A stretch of DNA of 64,000 nt from Gluconacetobacter tumulisoli (GCF_014174155.1 NZ_JABEQM010000003.1:124001-188000), one strand, 5' to 3'. Counted from the stretch's first letter, positions 35,722 through 44,086 are shown. The notes: generated by a model from the letters alone, not told the origin. Program-made: numbers and translations.

Positions 35722-36738
35722 ATGCGTGCCGTTGGCTATCAGAAATCCCGCCCGATCACGGCCGACGATGCCCTGGTCGATATCGAACTGCCCCGGCCCG
35801 ACGTCGCGGGCCACGACATTCTCGTCGCGGTCCGCGCGGTGTCGGTCAATCCGGTCGACACCAAGGTGCGCCTGCGCGCCGAACCGGCGGCCGGGGCATG
35901 GAAGGTGCTGGGCTGGGACGCGGCCGGAGTGGTCGTCGCGGTCGGGCCGGAGGCGACGCGCTTCGCCGTGGGGGACGAGGTCTTCTATGCCGGGGCGCTG
36001 GGGCGACAGGGCACGAACGCCGAATTCCATTCGGTGGACGAACGGATCGTCGGCCGCAAGCCGCGTTCGCTGGGCTGGGCGCAGGCGGCCGCCCTGCCGC
36101 TGACGGCGCTGACTGCGTGGGAAATGCTGTTCGACCGCCTGGATATCCGCAGGCCCGTGCCGGGCGTGACACCCGCGATCCTGATCGTCGGCGGGGCCGG
36201 GGGTGTCGGGTCGATGGCGATCCAGCTGGTGCGCGGGCTGACCGACCTTGCGGTGATCGCCACCGCGTCACGGCCGGAAACGGCATCCTGGGTGTCCGGA
36301 CTGGGCGCGCATCACGTGATCGATCACACGCATCCCCTGGCGTCGCAGGTGGCGGCGCTGCCGACGGGGGCGCCGGGATTCGTCTTTTCCACCACCCAGA
36401 CCGACCGGCACCTGGCGGATATCGTGGAATTGCTGGCGCCGCAGGGCCACATGGGCCTGATCGATGATCCGCCGGCGCTCGACATCCTGCCGTTCAAGGG
36501 CAAGAGTCTCTCGGTGCACTGGGAATTGATGTTCACCCGTTCGATGTTCCGGACCGCGGACATGGCGGCCCAGGGCGCGATCCTGGACGAGGTCGCGCGG
36601 CTGGTGGATGCCGGCACCCTGCGCACCACCCTGTCGGAACAGGCCGGCCCGATCACGGCCGCCAATCTGCGTCGGGCGCACGCGCTGATCGAAAGCGGCC
36701 GGGCACGCGGCAAGATCGTGCTGGAAGGTTTCGCCTGA
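35722..36738 (+). CDS. Zinc-type alcohol dehydrogenase / quinone oxidoreductase family protein
   Basis: A 338-residue medium-chain dehydrogenase/reductase. The N-terminal GroES-like part has VSVNPVDTKVR and LGWDAAGVV; the nucleotide-binding part has LIVGGAGGVGSMAIQL. The catalytic-zinc cysteine motif is not visible, as in quinone oxidoreductases. It probably reduces a quinone or enone using NADPH. ATG 35722 is preceded by gaagggg; the longer open frame reaches into the HxlR control region. Probably induced through the divergent HxlR regulator. Confidence 0.9.
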   Translation: MRAVGYQKSRPITADDALVDIELPRPDVAGHDILVAVRAVSVNPVDTKVRLRAEPAAGAWKVLGWDAAGVVVAVGPEATRFAVGDEVFYAGALGRQGTNAEFHSVDERIVGRKPRSLGWAQAAALPLTALTAWEMLFDRLDIRRPVPGVTPAILIVGGAGGVGSMAIQLVRGLTDLAVIATASRPETASWVSGLGAHHVIDHTHPLASQVAALPTGAPGFVFSTTQTDRHLADIVELLAPQGHMGLIDDPPALDILPFKGKSLSVHWELMFTRSMFRTADMAAQGAILDEVARLVDAGTLRTTLSEQAGPITAANLRRAHALIESGRARGKIVLEGFA

Positions 36739-37023
36739 CGGGTCGGGGGCAAGGAAGATCGATCATGACAGACCGGGATCGGGGGTGACGACCAGGCCGG
36801 GGCGTCCGGCGGCTGCCGCCCGGATGTGCGTGCCGTCGCCGCGCGTTTCCCCGACAGCGCGGGGCGATGCCGCCGGATGGCTGCCTCAGCGACACATCGC
36901 AGGGCAGGGAACGGGTTTTCGGGATCCGTTGCCCGGCGCCGCCGTATGTCGGTTGCGACGAAATTCTGCACGTGGTGAGATGACGCCGGAGCGGCGGCCC
37001 GGAGGCGGCGTTCGGCGGAGGTC

Positions 37024-37737
37024 ATGCCAAAAATGAAATTCGTCGTTCTGGCTGGTATTTTTCTCGTCCTTCCGGGCGCATGTGCCCCTGTCGCCCCGTA
37101 TTGCGCGTCCTGGCCGGAGGGGGCGACACCGGTGTACCTGGTCGACCGGGGATGGCATACGGAAATCGGGATTCCGGCCCGGGCGCTGGATGGGCCGCTG
37201 GGGGTCTATCGCGGGATCTTTCCCGGGGCTGCGACGATCATGTTCAGCTATGGCAAGAAGACGTTCTTCACCGCGCCGGCGTCAAGCGTGCAGGAGTATC
37301 TGATCGGGCCGTTTCCCGGCCCTGCCGTCATCCAGGCGATCGGCCTGACCACGACGCCGCCGGATGCCTATGATGCGGAAAGGATCATCGTCCTTCCGAT
37401 CTCGGACGAGGGCGTGCGGCGCCTGTCCGCCTTCATCTGGAACGATCTGGCCGTCCGTGCCGGCAGCCCGCGGCTGATTGCCGTGCGGCATCATCCGGAC
37501 AGCCTGTTCTACGCGGCGCGCAGCCCCTATAATTTGATGCATACCTGCAATGGCTGGGTCGCCGATGCCCTGCGGGCGGCACAGGTGCCGATCTCGGCCA
37601 GGGGGGTGGTGTTTGCGGGGCAGGTCATGGCCCGCGGCGCGCGCGCCGAACGTCGGATGTGTTCCGCGTCCGACGACGCGCGCCATGCCTTGACCCTGCT
37701 TTTCAGAGATCGGTGTAGAATCTGTTCTGTCGAGTGA
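37024..37737 (+). CDS. DUF2459 (TIGR02117) family protein
   Basis: A 237-residue protein of the DUF2459 family, known from relatives near urease genes but of unproved function. It shows VYLVDRGWHTEIGIPA, IMFSYGKKTFF and the conserved C-terminal HTCNGWVADALRAA. The N-terminus is hydrophobic and ends LPGAC, so it is exported and perhaps a lipoprotein. No urease genes are nearby. The 285 bases before it (36739-37023) hold nothing I can support as a gene. Confidence 0.8.
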   Translation: MPKMKFVVLAGIFLVLPGACAPVAPYCASWPEGATPVYLVDRGWHTEIGIPARALDGPLGVYRGIFPGAATIMFSYGKKTFFTAPASSVQEYLIGPFPGPAVIQAIGLTTTPPDAYDAERIIVLPISDEGVRRLSAFIWNDLAVRAGSPRLIAVRHHPDSLFYAARSPYNLMHTCNGWVADALRAAQVPISARGVVFAGQVMARGARAERRMCSASDDARHALTLLFRDRCRICSVE

Positions 37738-37776
37738 GAGGATCGCGCAGCGATGCTGCGTTGACGGCCCCGAGCA

Positions 37777-37800
37777 CCGACGCGCGGAAAAGCGCGTCGG
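37777..37800. terminator. Strong hairpin between convergent genes
   Basis: CCGACGCGC and GCGCGTCGG form a perfect 9-base stem with the loop ggaaaa, midway between the DUF2459 gene and the convergent small lipoprotein gene. No T-run follows, so its use as a bidirectional terminator is inferred from position and stability. Confidence 0.45.
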
Positions 37801-37830
37801 ATCACCAGCAGGGCGAATTTTACACCAGCT

Positions 37831-38022
37831 TCAGGGGCAGGGGGGATGGGTGCCGTCGGGACAGACGACGTCGGTTCCCCGCGGGACGACGACGACCTTG
37901 TGGTTGCGGGGACCATCGTCCCCGTCGCCGCTGGCGGAGCTGCAGGCGGCCAGCGGCACGATGGCGATGCAGGCCACGACGGAAAGAGGGCACAGAAACC
38001 GCTGCGCGTTGTCGATCCACAT
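37831..38022 (-). CDS. Small 63-residue lipoprotein, unknown function
   Basis: The protein starts MWIDNAQRF, has a hydrophobic core VVACIAIVPLAAC with a lipobox LAAC (Cys27), and a short mature part containing VVVVPRGTDVVCPDG and ending PPCP. AGGAAG lies about 10 bases before the ATG. The lipobox in a good position and the SD make a real gene likely even though the frame continues upstream without them. Two cysteines in the mature part may form a disulfide. I do not recognise the family. Confidence 0.6.
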   Translation of the reverse strand: MWIDNAQRFLCPLSVVACIAIVPLAACSSASGDGDDGPRNHKVVVVPRGTDVVCPDGTHPPCP

Positions 38023-38144
38023 TGCGGGACGTCTTCCTGATGGGGATGGTGCCGGAACACAGGCCTGCGTCCCGGATAAAAGATCATCGCCCGGCGCCCG
38101 TGACAGTTGCCGCGAATGGAAGATTTTTGCGATGCGGCGCAGTG

Positions 38145-39038
38145 TTATTGCGGGCTGGCCAGCAGCCGGCACAGCGCCTGGCAGGCCTCCGCGCGGTTGA
38201 GGGTATAGAAATGAAACTGCGACACGCCCCCTGCGCGCAACCGGCGGCATAATTCGGCGGCCACCGCCGTGGTGACCAGTGCGCGTGTCGCGGGCTGGTC
38301 GTCCAGGCCGTCGAACAGGCGGCGCATCCAGTCCGGGACATGCGCGCCGCACATGCCGGCGAATTTATAGGCCTGTGCGATGTTGGCCACCGGCAGGATG
38401 CCGGGCAGGATTTCGGCGTCGATGCCGGCGGCGGCGGCCTTGTCGCGAAAACGCAGGAAGGTTTCGGCCTCGAAGAAGAATTGCGTGATCGCCCGGGTGG
38501 CGCCGGCGTCGATCTTGGCCTTCAGATTGTCCAGGTCCGCCCGTGGACTTGCGGCGTCCGGATGGGTTTCAGGGTACGCCGCGACCGAGATCTCGAACGG
38601 TGCGATCCGCCGCAATCCCGCCACCAGTGCCGCTGCGTTCTCGTATCCATCCGGATGCGGTACGAATCGGCTGCCGGCCGTCGCCGGGTCGCCACGCAGG
38701 GCCACGATGTGGCGTATGCCGGTCGCCCAGTAGGTCCGCGCCACCTCGTCAACTTCCTGCCGGGTCGCGTCGACACAGGTCAGGTGCGCCGCCACAGGCA
38801 CGGACGTGTCGCGCACCAGGGCCGCGACCGTGGCCAGCGTGCGGTCGCGTGTCGACCCGCCCGCGCCATAGGTGACCGACAGGAACCGGGGCGCCTGCGG
38901 GACCAGGGCGTCGACCGCCTGCCGCAGGCCGTCTTCCGCCTTTGCCGTCTTGGGCGGAAAGAATTCGAACGATATCCCGACCGGATCCGGGGCGGGGGCA
39001 TGCGACAGGGGACGCACGGCGGTGAGGGGAAATGGCAT
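38145..39038 (-). CDS. metF: Methylenetetrahydrofolate reductase
   Basis: A 297-residue MetF homologue, the length of the bacterial FAD enzyme. Motifs: ISFEFFPPKTAKAEDGL, SVTYGAGGSTRDRT, LTCVDATRQEVD, IVALRGDPA, and ITQFFFEAETFLRF. It makes 5-methyl-tetrahydrofolate, the methyl donor for MetE/MetH. It lies 25 bases after the ArsR-methyltransferase gene on the same strand and is divergent from metE, so the methionine genes form one control unit. It has no riboswitch in front of it. Confidence 0.96.
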   Translation of the reverse strand: MPFPLTAVRPLSHAPAPDPVGISFEFFPPKTAKAEDGLRQAVDALVPQAPRFLSVTYGAGGSTRDRTLATVAALVRDTSVPVAAHLTCVDATRQEVDEVARTYWATGIRHIVALRGDPATAGSRFVPHPDGYENAAALVAGLRRIAPFEISVAAYPETHPDAASPRADLDNLKAKIDAGATRAITQFFFEAETFLRFRDKAAAAGIDAEILPGILPVANIAQAYKFAGMCGAHVPDWMRRLFDGLDDQPATRALVTTAVAAELCRRLRAGGVSQFHFYTLNRAEACQALCRLLASPQ

Positions 39039-39063
39039 GCAGCCGGCTCCTTGAAGAAAAGCT

Positions 39064-39999
39064 CTAGATTTTCGCGGGGATGCGGCGGCCCAGCCACAGC
39101 TTGACCGTCAGTTCGCCGTCAAGATGCGTGGGCGGCGCGAAGGACAGGCCGGCGGCCTGGAACCACGCCGCCATCTGGTCGTCGGCGAATCCCAGGCGGA
39201 CATGGGCATCCCGGTCACGCAGATCCTCGCGGTCATGGGCCGCGAAATCGACGATCAGCAGGCGGCCGCCGGCATCCAGCAGGCGCGCGGCCTCGGCGAT
39301 CGCGGCGGCGGGATGCTGCGCGTAATGCAGGACCTGGTGCATGATTGCGACATCCGCCGATCCGGCGGGCATGGGCAGGGCGTACATGTCCCCTTGCCGC
39401 AATTCGGCGCGGTCCAGCCCGGCCTCGGCCAGCTTGGTACGTGCCAGCCGCAGCATCGCCGGGCTGCGGTCGAAGCCGATGGCGGAGTCCGCCTTGCGGC
39501 CCAGGAATTCCATCATCCGGCCGGTGCCGGTACCGATATCCACCAGCCGGCCGATCCGTTCGGGTGCCAGAACCCGTTCGATCGCGGCCTCGACATCGCC
39601 CTCGGCGACGTGGAGCGAGCGGATCGCGTCCCAATCCGCCGCATGTGTCTCGAAATAATCCTCGGCGGCGCTGGCCCGCACCGCCCGCACCGCCTTCAGC
39701 CGGGCGATGTCGGCGTCGGCGTCCGGGTCGCCGTCCCGTGTCCACTGGTCGATCGCCGCGAACACCGGCACCAGGTCGCGCGCCGGCCCCAGGGTCAGGA
39801 AGACCCAGCTGCCTTCCTTGCGCCGCTCGGCCAGACCGGCATTGACCAGGATCTTCACGTGTCGGGAAACGCGCGGCTGGCTCTGTCCCAGTACCTGGGC
39901 GATTTCGCCGACCGACAGCTCCATCGACCGCAGCAGTGCCAGGATGCGCAGGCGGGTCGGGTCGGCCAGGGCCTGGAAGATGAGCAGCGGACGGTGCAT
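39064..39999 (-). CDS. ArsR-family regulator fused to a SAM-dependent methyltransferase domain (SahR-like)
   Basis: A 311-residue two-domain protein. Residues about 5-75 are an ArsR winged helix (LADPTRLRILALL, GEIAQVLGQSQPRVSRHVKIL). Residues about 115-300 are a class I methyltransferase fold with VDIGTGTG (153-160). No ArsR metal-binding Cys pair is seen. In proteobacteria, ArsR-type SahR repressors respond to S-adenosylhomocysteine and control methionine-cycle genes; the methyltransferase-like fold would be the sensor. The neighbours metF and metE fit this well. The perfect dyad at 40008-40031 starts 9 bases before its ATG, which suggests autoregulation. Confidence 0.88.
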   Translation of the reverse strand: MHRPLLIFQALADPTRLRILALLRSMELSVGEIAQVLGQSQPRVSRHVKILVNAGLAERRKEGSWVFLTLGPARDLVPVFAAIDQWTRDGDPDADADIARLKAVRAVRASAAEDYFETHAADWDAIRSLHVAEGDVEAAIERVLAPERIGRLVDIGTGTGRMMEFLGRKADSAIGFDRSPAMLRLARTKLAEAGLDRAELRQGDMYALPMPAGSADVAIMHQVLHYAQHPAAAIAEAARLLDAGGRLLIVDFAAHDREDLRDRDAHVRLGFADDQMAAWFQAAGLSFAPPTHLDGELTVKLWLGRRIPAKI

Positions 40000-40007
40000 G
40001 GCAGGTT

Positions 40008-40031
40008 ACATATAACGATATCCTTATATGT
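40008..40031. promoter_or_regulatory. Palindromic operator between arsR-type regulator/metF and metE
   Basis: ACATATAA and TTATATGT are a perfect 8-base inverted repeat with an 8-base spacer. It lies between the regulator start codon and the two promoters. It would cover the transcription start of the regulator-metF unit and lie just upstream of the metE -35 box. Probable binding site of the ArsR-methyltransferase protein. Confidence 0.7.
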
Positions 40032-40035
40032 GCAA

Positions 40036-40041
40036 ATTATA
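40036..40041 (-). promoter_or_regulatory. -10 box of the regulator-metF promoter
   Basis: On the minus strand this reads TATAAT, a perfect -10 box, placing transcription start near 40029 inside the operator dyad. No good -35 box is visible at the expected distance, which would fit a weak or activated promoter. Confidence 0.4.
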
Positions 40042-40070
40042 TTGACTCTGTTTCCACGCACGCTCTTAAT
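40042..40070 (+). promoter_or_regulatory. metE promoter
   Basis: TTGACT (40042-40047), a 17-base spacer and CTTAAT (40065-40070) make a good sigma-70 promoter. Transcription would start near 40077, directly before the riboswitch. It is back to back with the minus-strand -10 box. Confidence 0.6.
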
Positions 40071-40078
40071 CGGCCGTG

Positions 40079-40252
40079 TCATGGTTCTGCGCGTCGCATG
40101 CGGCGTGGAGCTAAGAGGGAAGCCGGTGCGATGCCGGCGCTGCCCCCGCAACTGTAAGCGGCGAGTGCCGGTCCATCTGTGCCACTGGGGGTCTCTGCGC
40201 CCCGGGAAGGCCGGACCGGGATGCTGACCCGCGAGCCAGGAGACCTGCCATG
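40079..40252 (+). promoter_or_regulatory. Cobalamin riboswitch upstream of metE
   Basis: The leader has the conserved order of cobalamin riboswitches: GGGAAGCCGGTG (about 40117-40128), the core CTGCCCCCGCAACTGTAAG (40140-40158) and the B12 box AGCCAGGAGACCTGCC (40234-40249). It lies between the promoter and metE. Known members bind a cobalamin and turn off the following gene when B12 is present, here sparing the B12-independent methionine synthase if MetH can work. Between the B12 box and metE a 7-base hairpin (CGTGCCG / CGGCACG, 40301-40324) could be part of the expression platform; there is no T-run after it. Confidence 0.93.
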
Positions 40253-40376
40253 GCCAGTGGAATCCTCCGGCGGGGTGTCCGGGCGGGTCGCATGCTGCCC
40301 CGTGCCGAACCTGGTTCCGGCACGAATGGTGGCGCGCGCCTGTCCGGCAGCCTCGTCCAACCTTGCAGAGGCTATC

Positions 40377-42719
40377 ATGACCGTTACCGTCGCCACCTTG
40401 GGCTTTCCCCGGATCGGCCCCCGGCGTGAACTGAAATCGGCACTCGAAAGCCATTGGGCGGGCCGGACCGACGCGGGGGCTCTTCAGGCCGCTGCCGCCG
40501 CCCTGCGCGCGGGAAACTGGGCCTGCCAGCGGGACCAGGGCGCCGACGTGATCCCGTCCAACGATTTTTCGCTGTACGACCATGTGCTGGACATGACCGC
40601 CACGGTCGGCGCCATTCCGGCGATCTATGGCTGGACGGGCGGGCCGGTCGACGCCGCCACCTATTTCGCCATGGCGCGCGGCACCCAGGGACGGGGCGCG
40701 GTGGGGGAGGCCGCCGACGGTTGCGCGCATGGCGGGTGCACGCACGGCGGCGCGCAGGGTGACGGCGTTCCCGCCGCCGAGATGACCAAATGGTTCGATA
40801 CGAACTATCATTACCTGGTGCCGGAATTTGCCGAGGACCAGGTTTTCCGCCTGTCCTCGACCAAGGCGCTTGATGAATACCGCGAGGCCCGGTCCCAGGG
40901 GATCGACACCCGTCCCGTCCTTCTGGGACCGGTCAGCTACCTGCTGCTGGGCAAGGCACGCGGGGGCGATTTCGATCCGCTGGCGCTGCTGGACCGGCTG
41001 CTGCCCGTCTATGCGGAACTCCTGACCGCGCTACGGGACGCCGGAGCGGGCTGGGTGCAGATCGACGAGCCCTGCCTTGTCCTCGATCTGTCCGACGCGG
41101 CGCGCGCGGCCTTCGCCCGCGCCTATGACGTGCTGACTGCCGGCGTGCCGGGGCTGCGCGTCATGCTGGCGACCTATTTTGGCGCGCTGGACGACAATCT
41201 GGCGACGGCGCTGGCGCTGCCGGTTCATGGGCTGCATCTCGACCTGGTGCGCGCACCGGACCAGTTGGATGCGGTGCTGGCGACGGCGCGCCCGGACCTT
41301 GTCCTGTCGCTGGGCGTGATCGACGGCCGTAACATCTGGAAGGCGGATCTGAATGCGATCCTGGACCGCATCGCGCCGGTCGCAGCCTCGGGCCGAGCCA
41401 TCCAGCTGGCGCCGTCCTGCGCGCTGCTGCATGCGCCGATCGACCTGGAGCGCGAAACCGCGCTGGACCCCGACGTGAAGTCCTGGCTGGCCTTCGCGGT
41501 GCAGAAGGTGGCGGAACTGGCCGTTCTGGCCCGGGCGCTGAACGAGGGGCGGGACAGCGTGCGCGACATCCTGGATGCGTCGTCGGCCGCCGTGGCGTCA
41601 CGCCGGGTGTCGGCCAAGATCAATGATCCGGCGGTCCAGGCGCGGGTGACGCAGGCAGACGCGACCCTGGTCAACCGGGCATCGGCCCTCGACGCGAGGC
41701 GGGCGTGCCAGCGTGCGAAGCTGAACCTGCCGGCCTATCCGACGACGACCATCGGCTCGTTCCCCCAGACGCCGGACATCCGCAAGGCCCGGGCCGAGCA
41801 CGCCCGAGGCGACATGGACGCGGTGGCCTACGAGGCGTTCCTGCGGGCGGAAACCGCCCGGGCGGTGGACTGGCAGGAGGAGGTCGGGCTGGATGTCCTG
41901 GTCCATGGCGAATTCGAACGCAACGACATGGTGCAATATTTCGGCGAGCGTCTGTCGGGCTTCGCCTTCACCCGTCATGCATGGGTCCAGTCCTATGGAT
42001 CGCGCTATGTCCGGCCGCCGATCATCTATGGCGACGTGTCGCGTCCGGAACCGATGACGGTCGCCTGGTGGCGCTATGCGCAATCGCTGACCGTCCGGCC
42101 GATGAAGGGCATGCTGACCGGACCGGTCACGATCCTGAACTGGTCCTTCGTGCGGGACGACCAGCCGCGCAGCGCCACCTGCCGGCAGATCGCCTTCGCC
42201 ATCCGCGACGAGGTCATGGACCTGGAGGCCGCCGGCGCGCCGATCATCCAGATCGACGAGGCGGCCCTGCGCGAGGGACTGCCGTTGCGCCGGGGCGACT
42301 GGCAATCCTACCTGGACTGGGCGGTGACGTGCTTCCGCATCGCGGCGTCCGGGGTGGCGGATGCAACGCAGATCCATACCCACATGTGCTATTCCGAGTT
42401 CAATGACATCATCGCCGCGATCGGGGCGATGGACGCCGACGTCATTTCCATCGAGACCGCACGGTCGAAGATGGAATTGCTCGATGCGTTCGTCGATCAT
42501 CGCTATCCGGCGGACGTCGGGCCGGGCGTCTACGACATCCATTCCCCGCGCGAGCCCGCCGTCGGGGAAATGGTTGCCCTGCTGTCGGCGGCGGCCGGGC
42601 GGCTGGCTGTCGACCAGCTGTGGGTCAATCCCGATTGCGGCCTGAAGACCCGCAAATGGTCCGAGGTCCAGCCCGCGATCGCGAACATGGTCGCCGCCGC
42701 GCGTCTGCTGCGGGCCTGA
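40377..42719 (+). CDS. metE: Cobalamin-independent methionine synthase
   Basis: A 780-residue MetE that methylates homocysteine from 5-methyl-tetrahydropteroyl-triglutamate. N- and C-terminal halves are both present: LGFPRIGPRRELK at the start, AEMTKWFDTNYHY, YPTTTIGSFPQT after mid-protein. The zinc ligands are His and Cys in HTHMCYSE, Glu in SIETARSK and Cys in NPDCGLKTR. ATG 40377 is chosen because the family N-terminus starts there; longer reading would run into the riboswitch. Odd feature: an insertion of about 20 residues before AEMTKWF containing C116-A-H118 and C121-T-H123, a possible extra metal site. Confidence 0.96.
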   Translation: MTVTVATLGFPRIGPRRELKSALESHWAGRTDAGALQAAAAALRAGNWACQRDQGADVIPSNDFSLYDHVLDMTATVGAIPAIYGWTGGPVDAATYFAMARGTQGRGAVGEAADGCAHGGCTHGGAQGDGVPAAEMTKWFDTNYHYLVPEFAEDQVFRLSSTKALDEYREARSQGIDTRPVLLGPVSYLLLGKARGGDFDPLALLDRLLPVYAELLTALRDAGAGWVQIDEPCLVLDLSDAARAAFARAYDVLTAGVPGLRVMLATYFGALDDNLATALALPVHGLHLDLVRAPDQLDAVLATARPDLVLSLGVIDGRNIWKADLNAILDRIAPVAASGRAIQLAPSCALLHAPIDLERETALDPDVKSWLAFAVQKVAELAVLARALNEGRDSVRDILDASSAAVASRRVSAKINDPAVQARVTQADATLVNRASALDARRACQRAKLNLPAYPTTTIGSFPQTPDIRKARAEHARGDMDAVAYEAFLRAETARAVDWQEEVGLDVLVHGEFERNDMVQYFGERLSGFAFTRHAWVQSYGSRYVRPPIIYGDVSRPEPMTVAWWRYAQSLTVRPMKGMLTGPVTILNWSFVRDDQPRSATCRQIAFAIRDEVMDLEAAGAPIIQIDEAALREGLPLRRGDWQSYLDWAVTCFRIAASGVADATQIHTHMCYSEFNDIIAAIGAMDADVISIETARSKMELLDAFVDHRYPADVGPGVYDIHSPREPAVGEMVALLSAAAGRLAVDQLWVNPDCGLKTRKWSEVQPAIANMVAAARLLRA

Positions 42720-42801
42720 TCCGGTCGGGTCCCTCGTCCCCGTCCAGCCCTTCCTGCAGGGTAGCCACCGGGGAAAGGATCCTATAAGGCGCGTCCTCGT
42801 G

Positions 42802-42822
42802 AAACGGATCTCGGTCCGTTTT
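42802..42822 (+). terminator. Possible metE terminator
   Basis: AAACGGA-tctcgg-TCCGTTT forms a 7-base stem ending in four T residues, 83 bases after the metE stop. The stem is short and part of the T-run lies inside it, so termination would be modest. Confidence 0.4.
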
Positions 42823-42840
42823 GATGGGGCAATATGATCC

Positions 42841-42869
42841 CGACCCCGGGGGGATGACCCCCGGGGTCG
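42841..42869. terminator. Very strong GC hairpin in the metE-aminotransferase gap
   Basis: CGACCCCGGGGG and CCCCCGGGGTCG are a perfect 12-base inverted repeat around the loop GATGA. It ends 26 bases before the aminotransferase ATG. No T-run follows (ttggattg), so it may block readthrough from metE, stabilise an RNA end or shape the aminotransferase leader. Confidence 0.5.
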
Positions 42870-42895
42870 TTGGATTGCCGCGCGGGGTGGGGTCC

Positions 42896-44086
42896 ATGAC
42901 GTTCCAGTTTGCCAGCCGGATGCAGCGTGTCGGGCCGTCGGCCATCCGCGAACTGCTGCGCCTGGGCGCCGATCCCGAGGTGACGTCGTTCGGCGGGGGG
43001 TATCCCGACGCCACCCTGTTTCCCACGGACGTGTTGTCCCGCCTGTTCCGGGACGTGCTGGAGGCCCGGGGCGCCACAGCGCTGCAATATACCGTCTCCA
43101 ACGGCATCGCGCCGCTGCGGGCCCAGATCGCGGAACGGGCGCGCCGCGACGGGATCGCGTGCGACGCCGACCAGGTTCTGATCCTGAACGGGGGTCAGCA
43201 GGGCCTGGATTTGGTGGCGAAGATGATGCTCGATCCGGGCGATGTGGTCATCACCGAGGATCCGACTTTCCTGGGCGCGCTGGTCGCCTTCGATCCCTAC
43301 GAACCGCACTATCGCGCCGTCCGGATGGACGCGGAAGGCATGGATACCGACGACCTGCTGCGCGTCCTGCAGGCCGGACCACGCGCGAAATTCATCTACA
43401 CCGTTCCCGATTTCCAGAATCCGACCGGCGTGACCATGAGCCTGCGGCGTCGCCGCCGGCTGCTGGAACTGGCGCGGGAATTCGACCTGCTGGTGCTGGA
43501 GGACACGCCTTATCGCGCGCTGCGCTTCGAGGGCGAAGCGCCTCCGACGCTCAAGAGCCTGGACGAGGACGGGCGCGTCATTCACCTGGGCAGTTTTTCC
43601 AAGCTGCTGGCACCGGGGCTGCGGCTGGGCTGGGCCATCGCCGATGACGTGCTGATCCAGCGGCTGGGCCTGCTCAAGCTGGCGGCCGACACGCAATGCG
43701 GGACGCTGGCCATGGAGGTCGTGTCGCGCTTCCTGGACGAATACGACCTCGATGCGCATGTCGATCGGATCCGCCGGACCTATCGGCGCAAGCGCGACGT
43801 GATGCTGCGTACGATCGAAACCCGCTTCCCGCCGCAGGTCGCCTTCACCCGGCCGCAGGGCGGCATGTTCACCTGGCTGACCTTCCCGGCCGGGTTCGAT
43901 GCGGCCCGCTTCATGGCCGGGACGATGCTGCCGCGTGCGAAGGTCGCCTATGTGCCCGGGGAGAGTTTCTTCCCGGTTGCCGGCCGGCCCAACCATGCCC
44001 GGATCAGCTATTCGACGCAGGACGAGGATACGATCGTCCGCGGCATGACGACACTGGGCGAGCTGCTGACCGAGGTCCTGGGATGA
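42896..44086 (+). CDS. PLP-dependent class I/II aminotransferase (LysN/MocR-like)
   Basis: A 396-residue fold-type I aminotransferase: TSFGGGYPDATLFP at the start, LQYTVSNGIAPLR, ILNGGQQGLDLVAK, TVPDFQNPTG, and the PLP lysine in GSFSKLLAPGLRLGW. This pattern is shared by 2-aminoadipate, valine-pyruvate and kynurenine-type aminotransferases; the substrate cannot be read off. There is no regulator domain, so it is not a full MocR. ATG 42896 is chosen because the upstream codons carry the strong hairpin. It is followed by an amino acid permease-type gene, which suggests amino acid catabolism. Confidence 0.88.
   Translation: MTFQFASRMQRVGPSAIRELLRLGADPEVTSFGGGYPDATLFPTDVLSRLFRDVLEARGATALQYTVSNGIAPLRAQIAERARRDGIACDADQVLILNGGQQGLDLVAKMMLDPGDVVITEDPTFLGALVAFDPYEPHYRAVRMDAEGMDTDDLLRVLQAGPRAKFIYTVPDFQNPTGVTMSLRRRRRLLELAREFDLLVLEDTPYRALRFEGEAPPTLKSLDEDGRVIHLGSFSKLLAPGLRLGWAIADDVLIQRLGLLKLAADTQCGTLAMEVVSRFLDEYDLDAHVDRIRRTYRRKRDVMLRTIETRFPPQVAFTRPQGGMFTWLTFPAGFDAARFMAGTMLPRAKVAYVPGESFFPVAGRPNHARISYSTQDEDTIVRGMTTLGELLTEVLG

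Noticed and set aside
36739-37023. Possible small gene between the dehydrogenase and DUF2459 genes
   Set aside because: Frames are open on both strands, but none has an SD with a conserved-looking or non-biased protein. Treated as gene-free.
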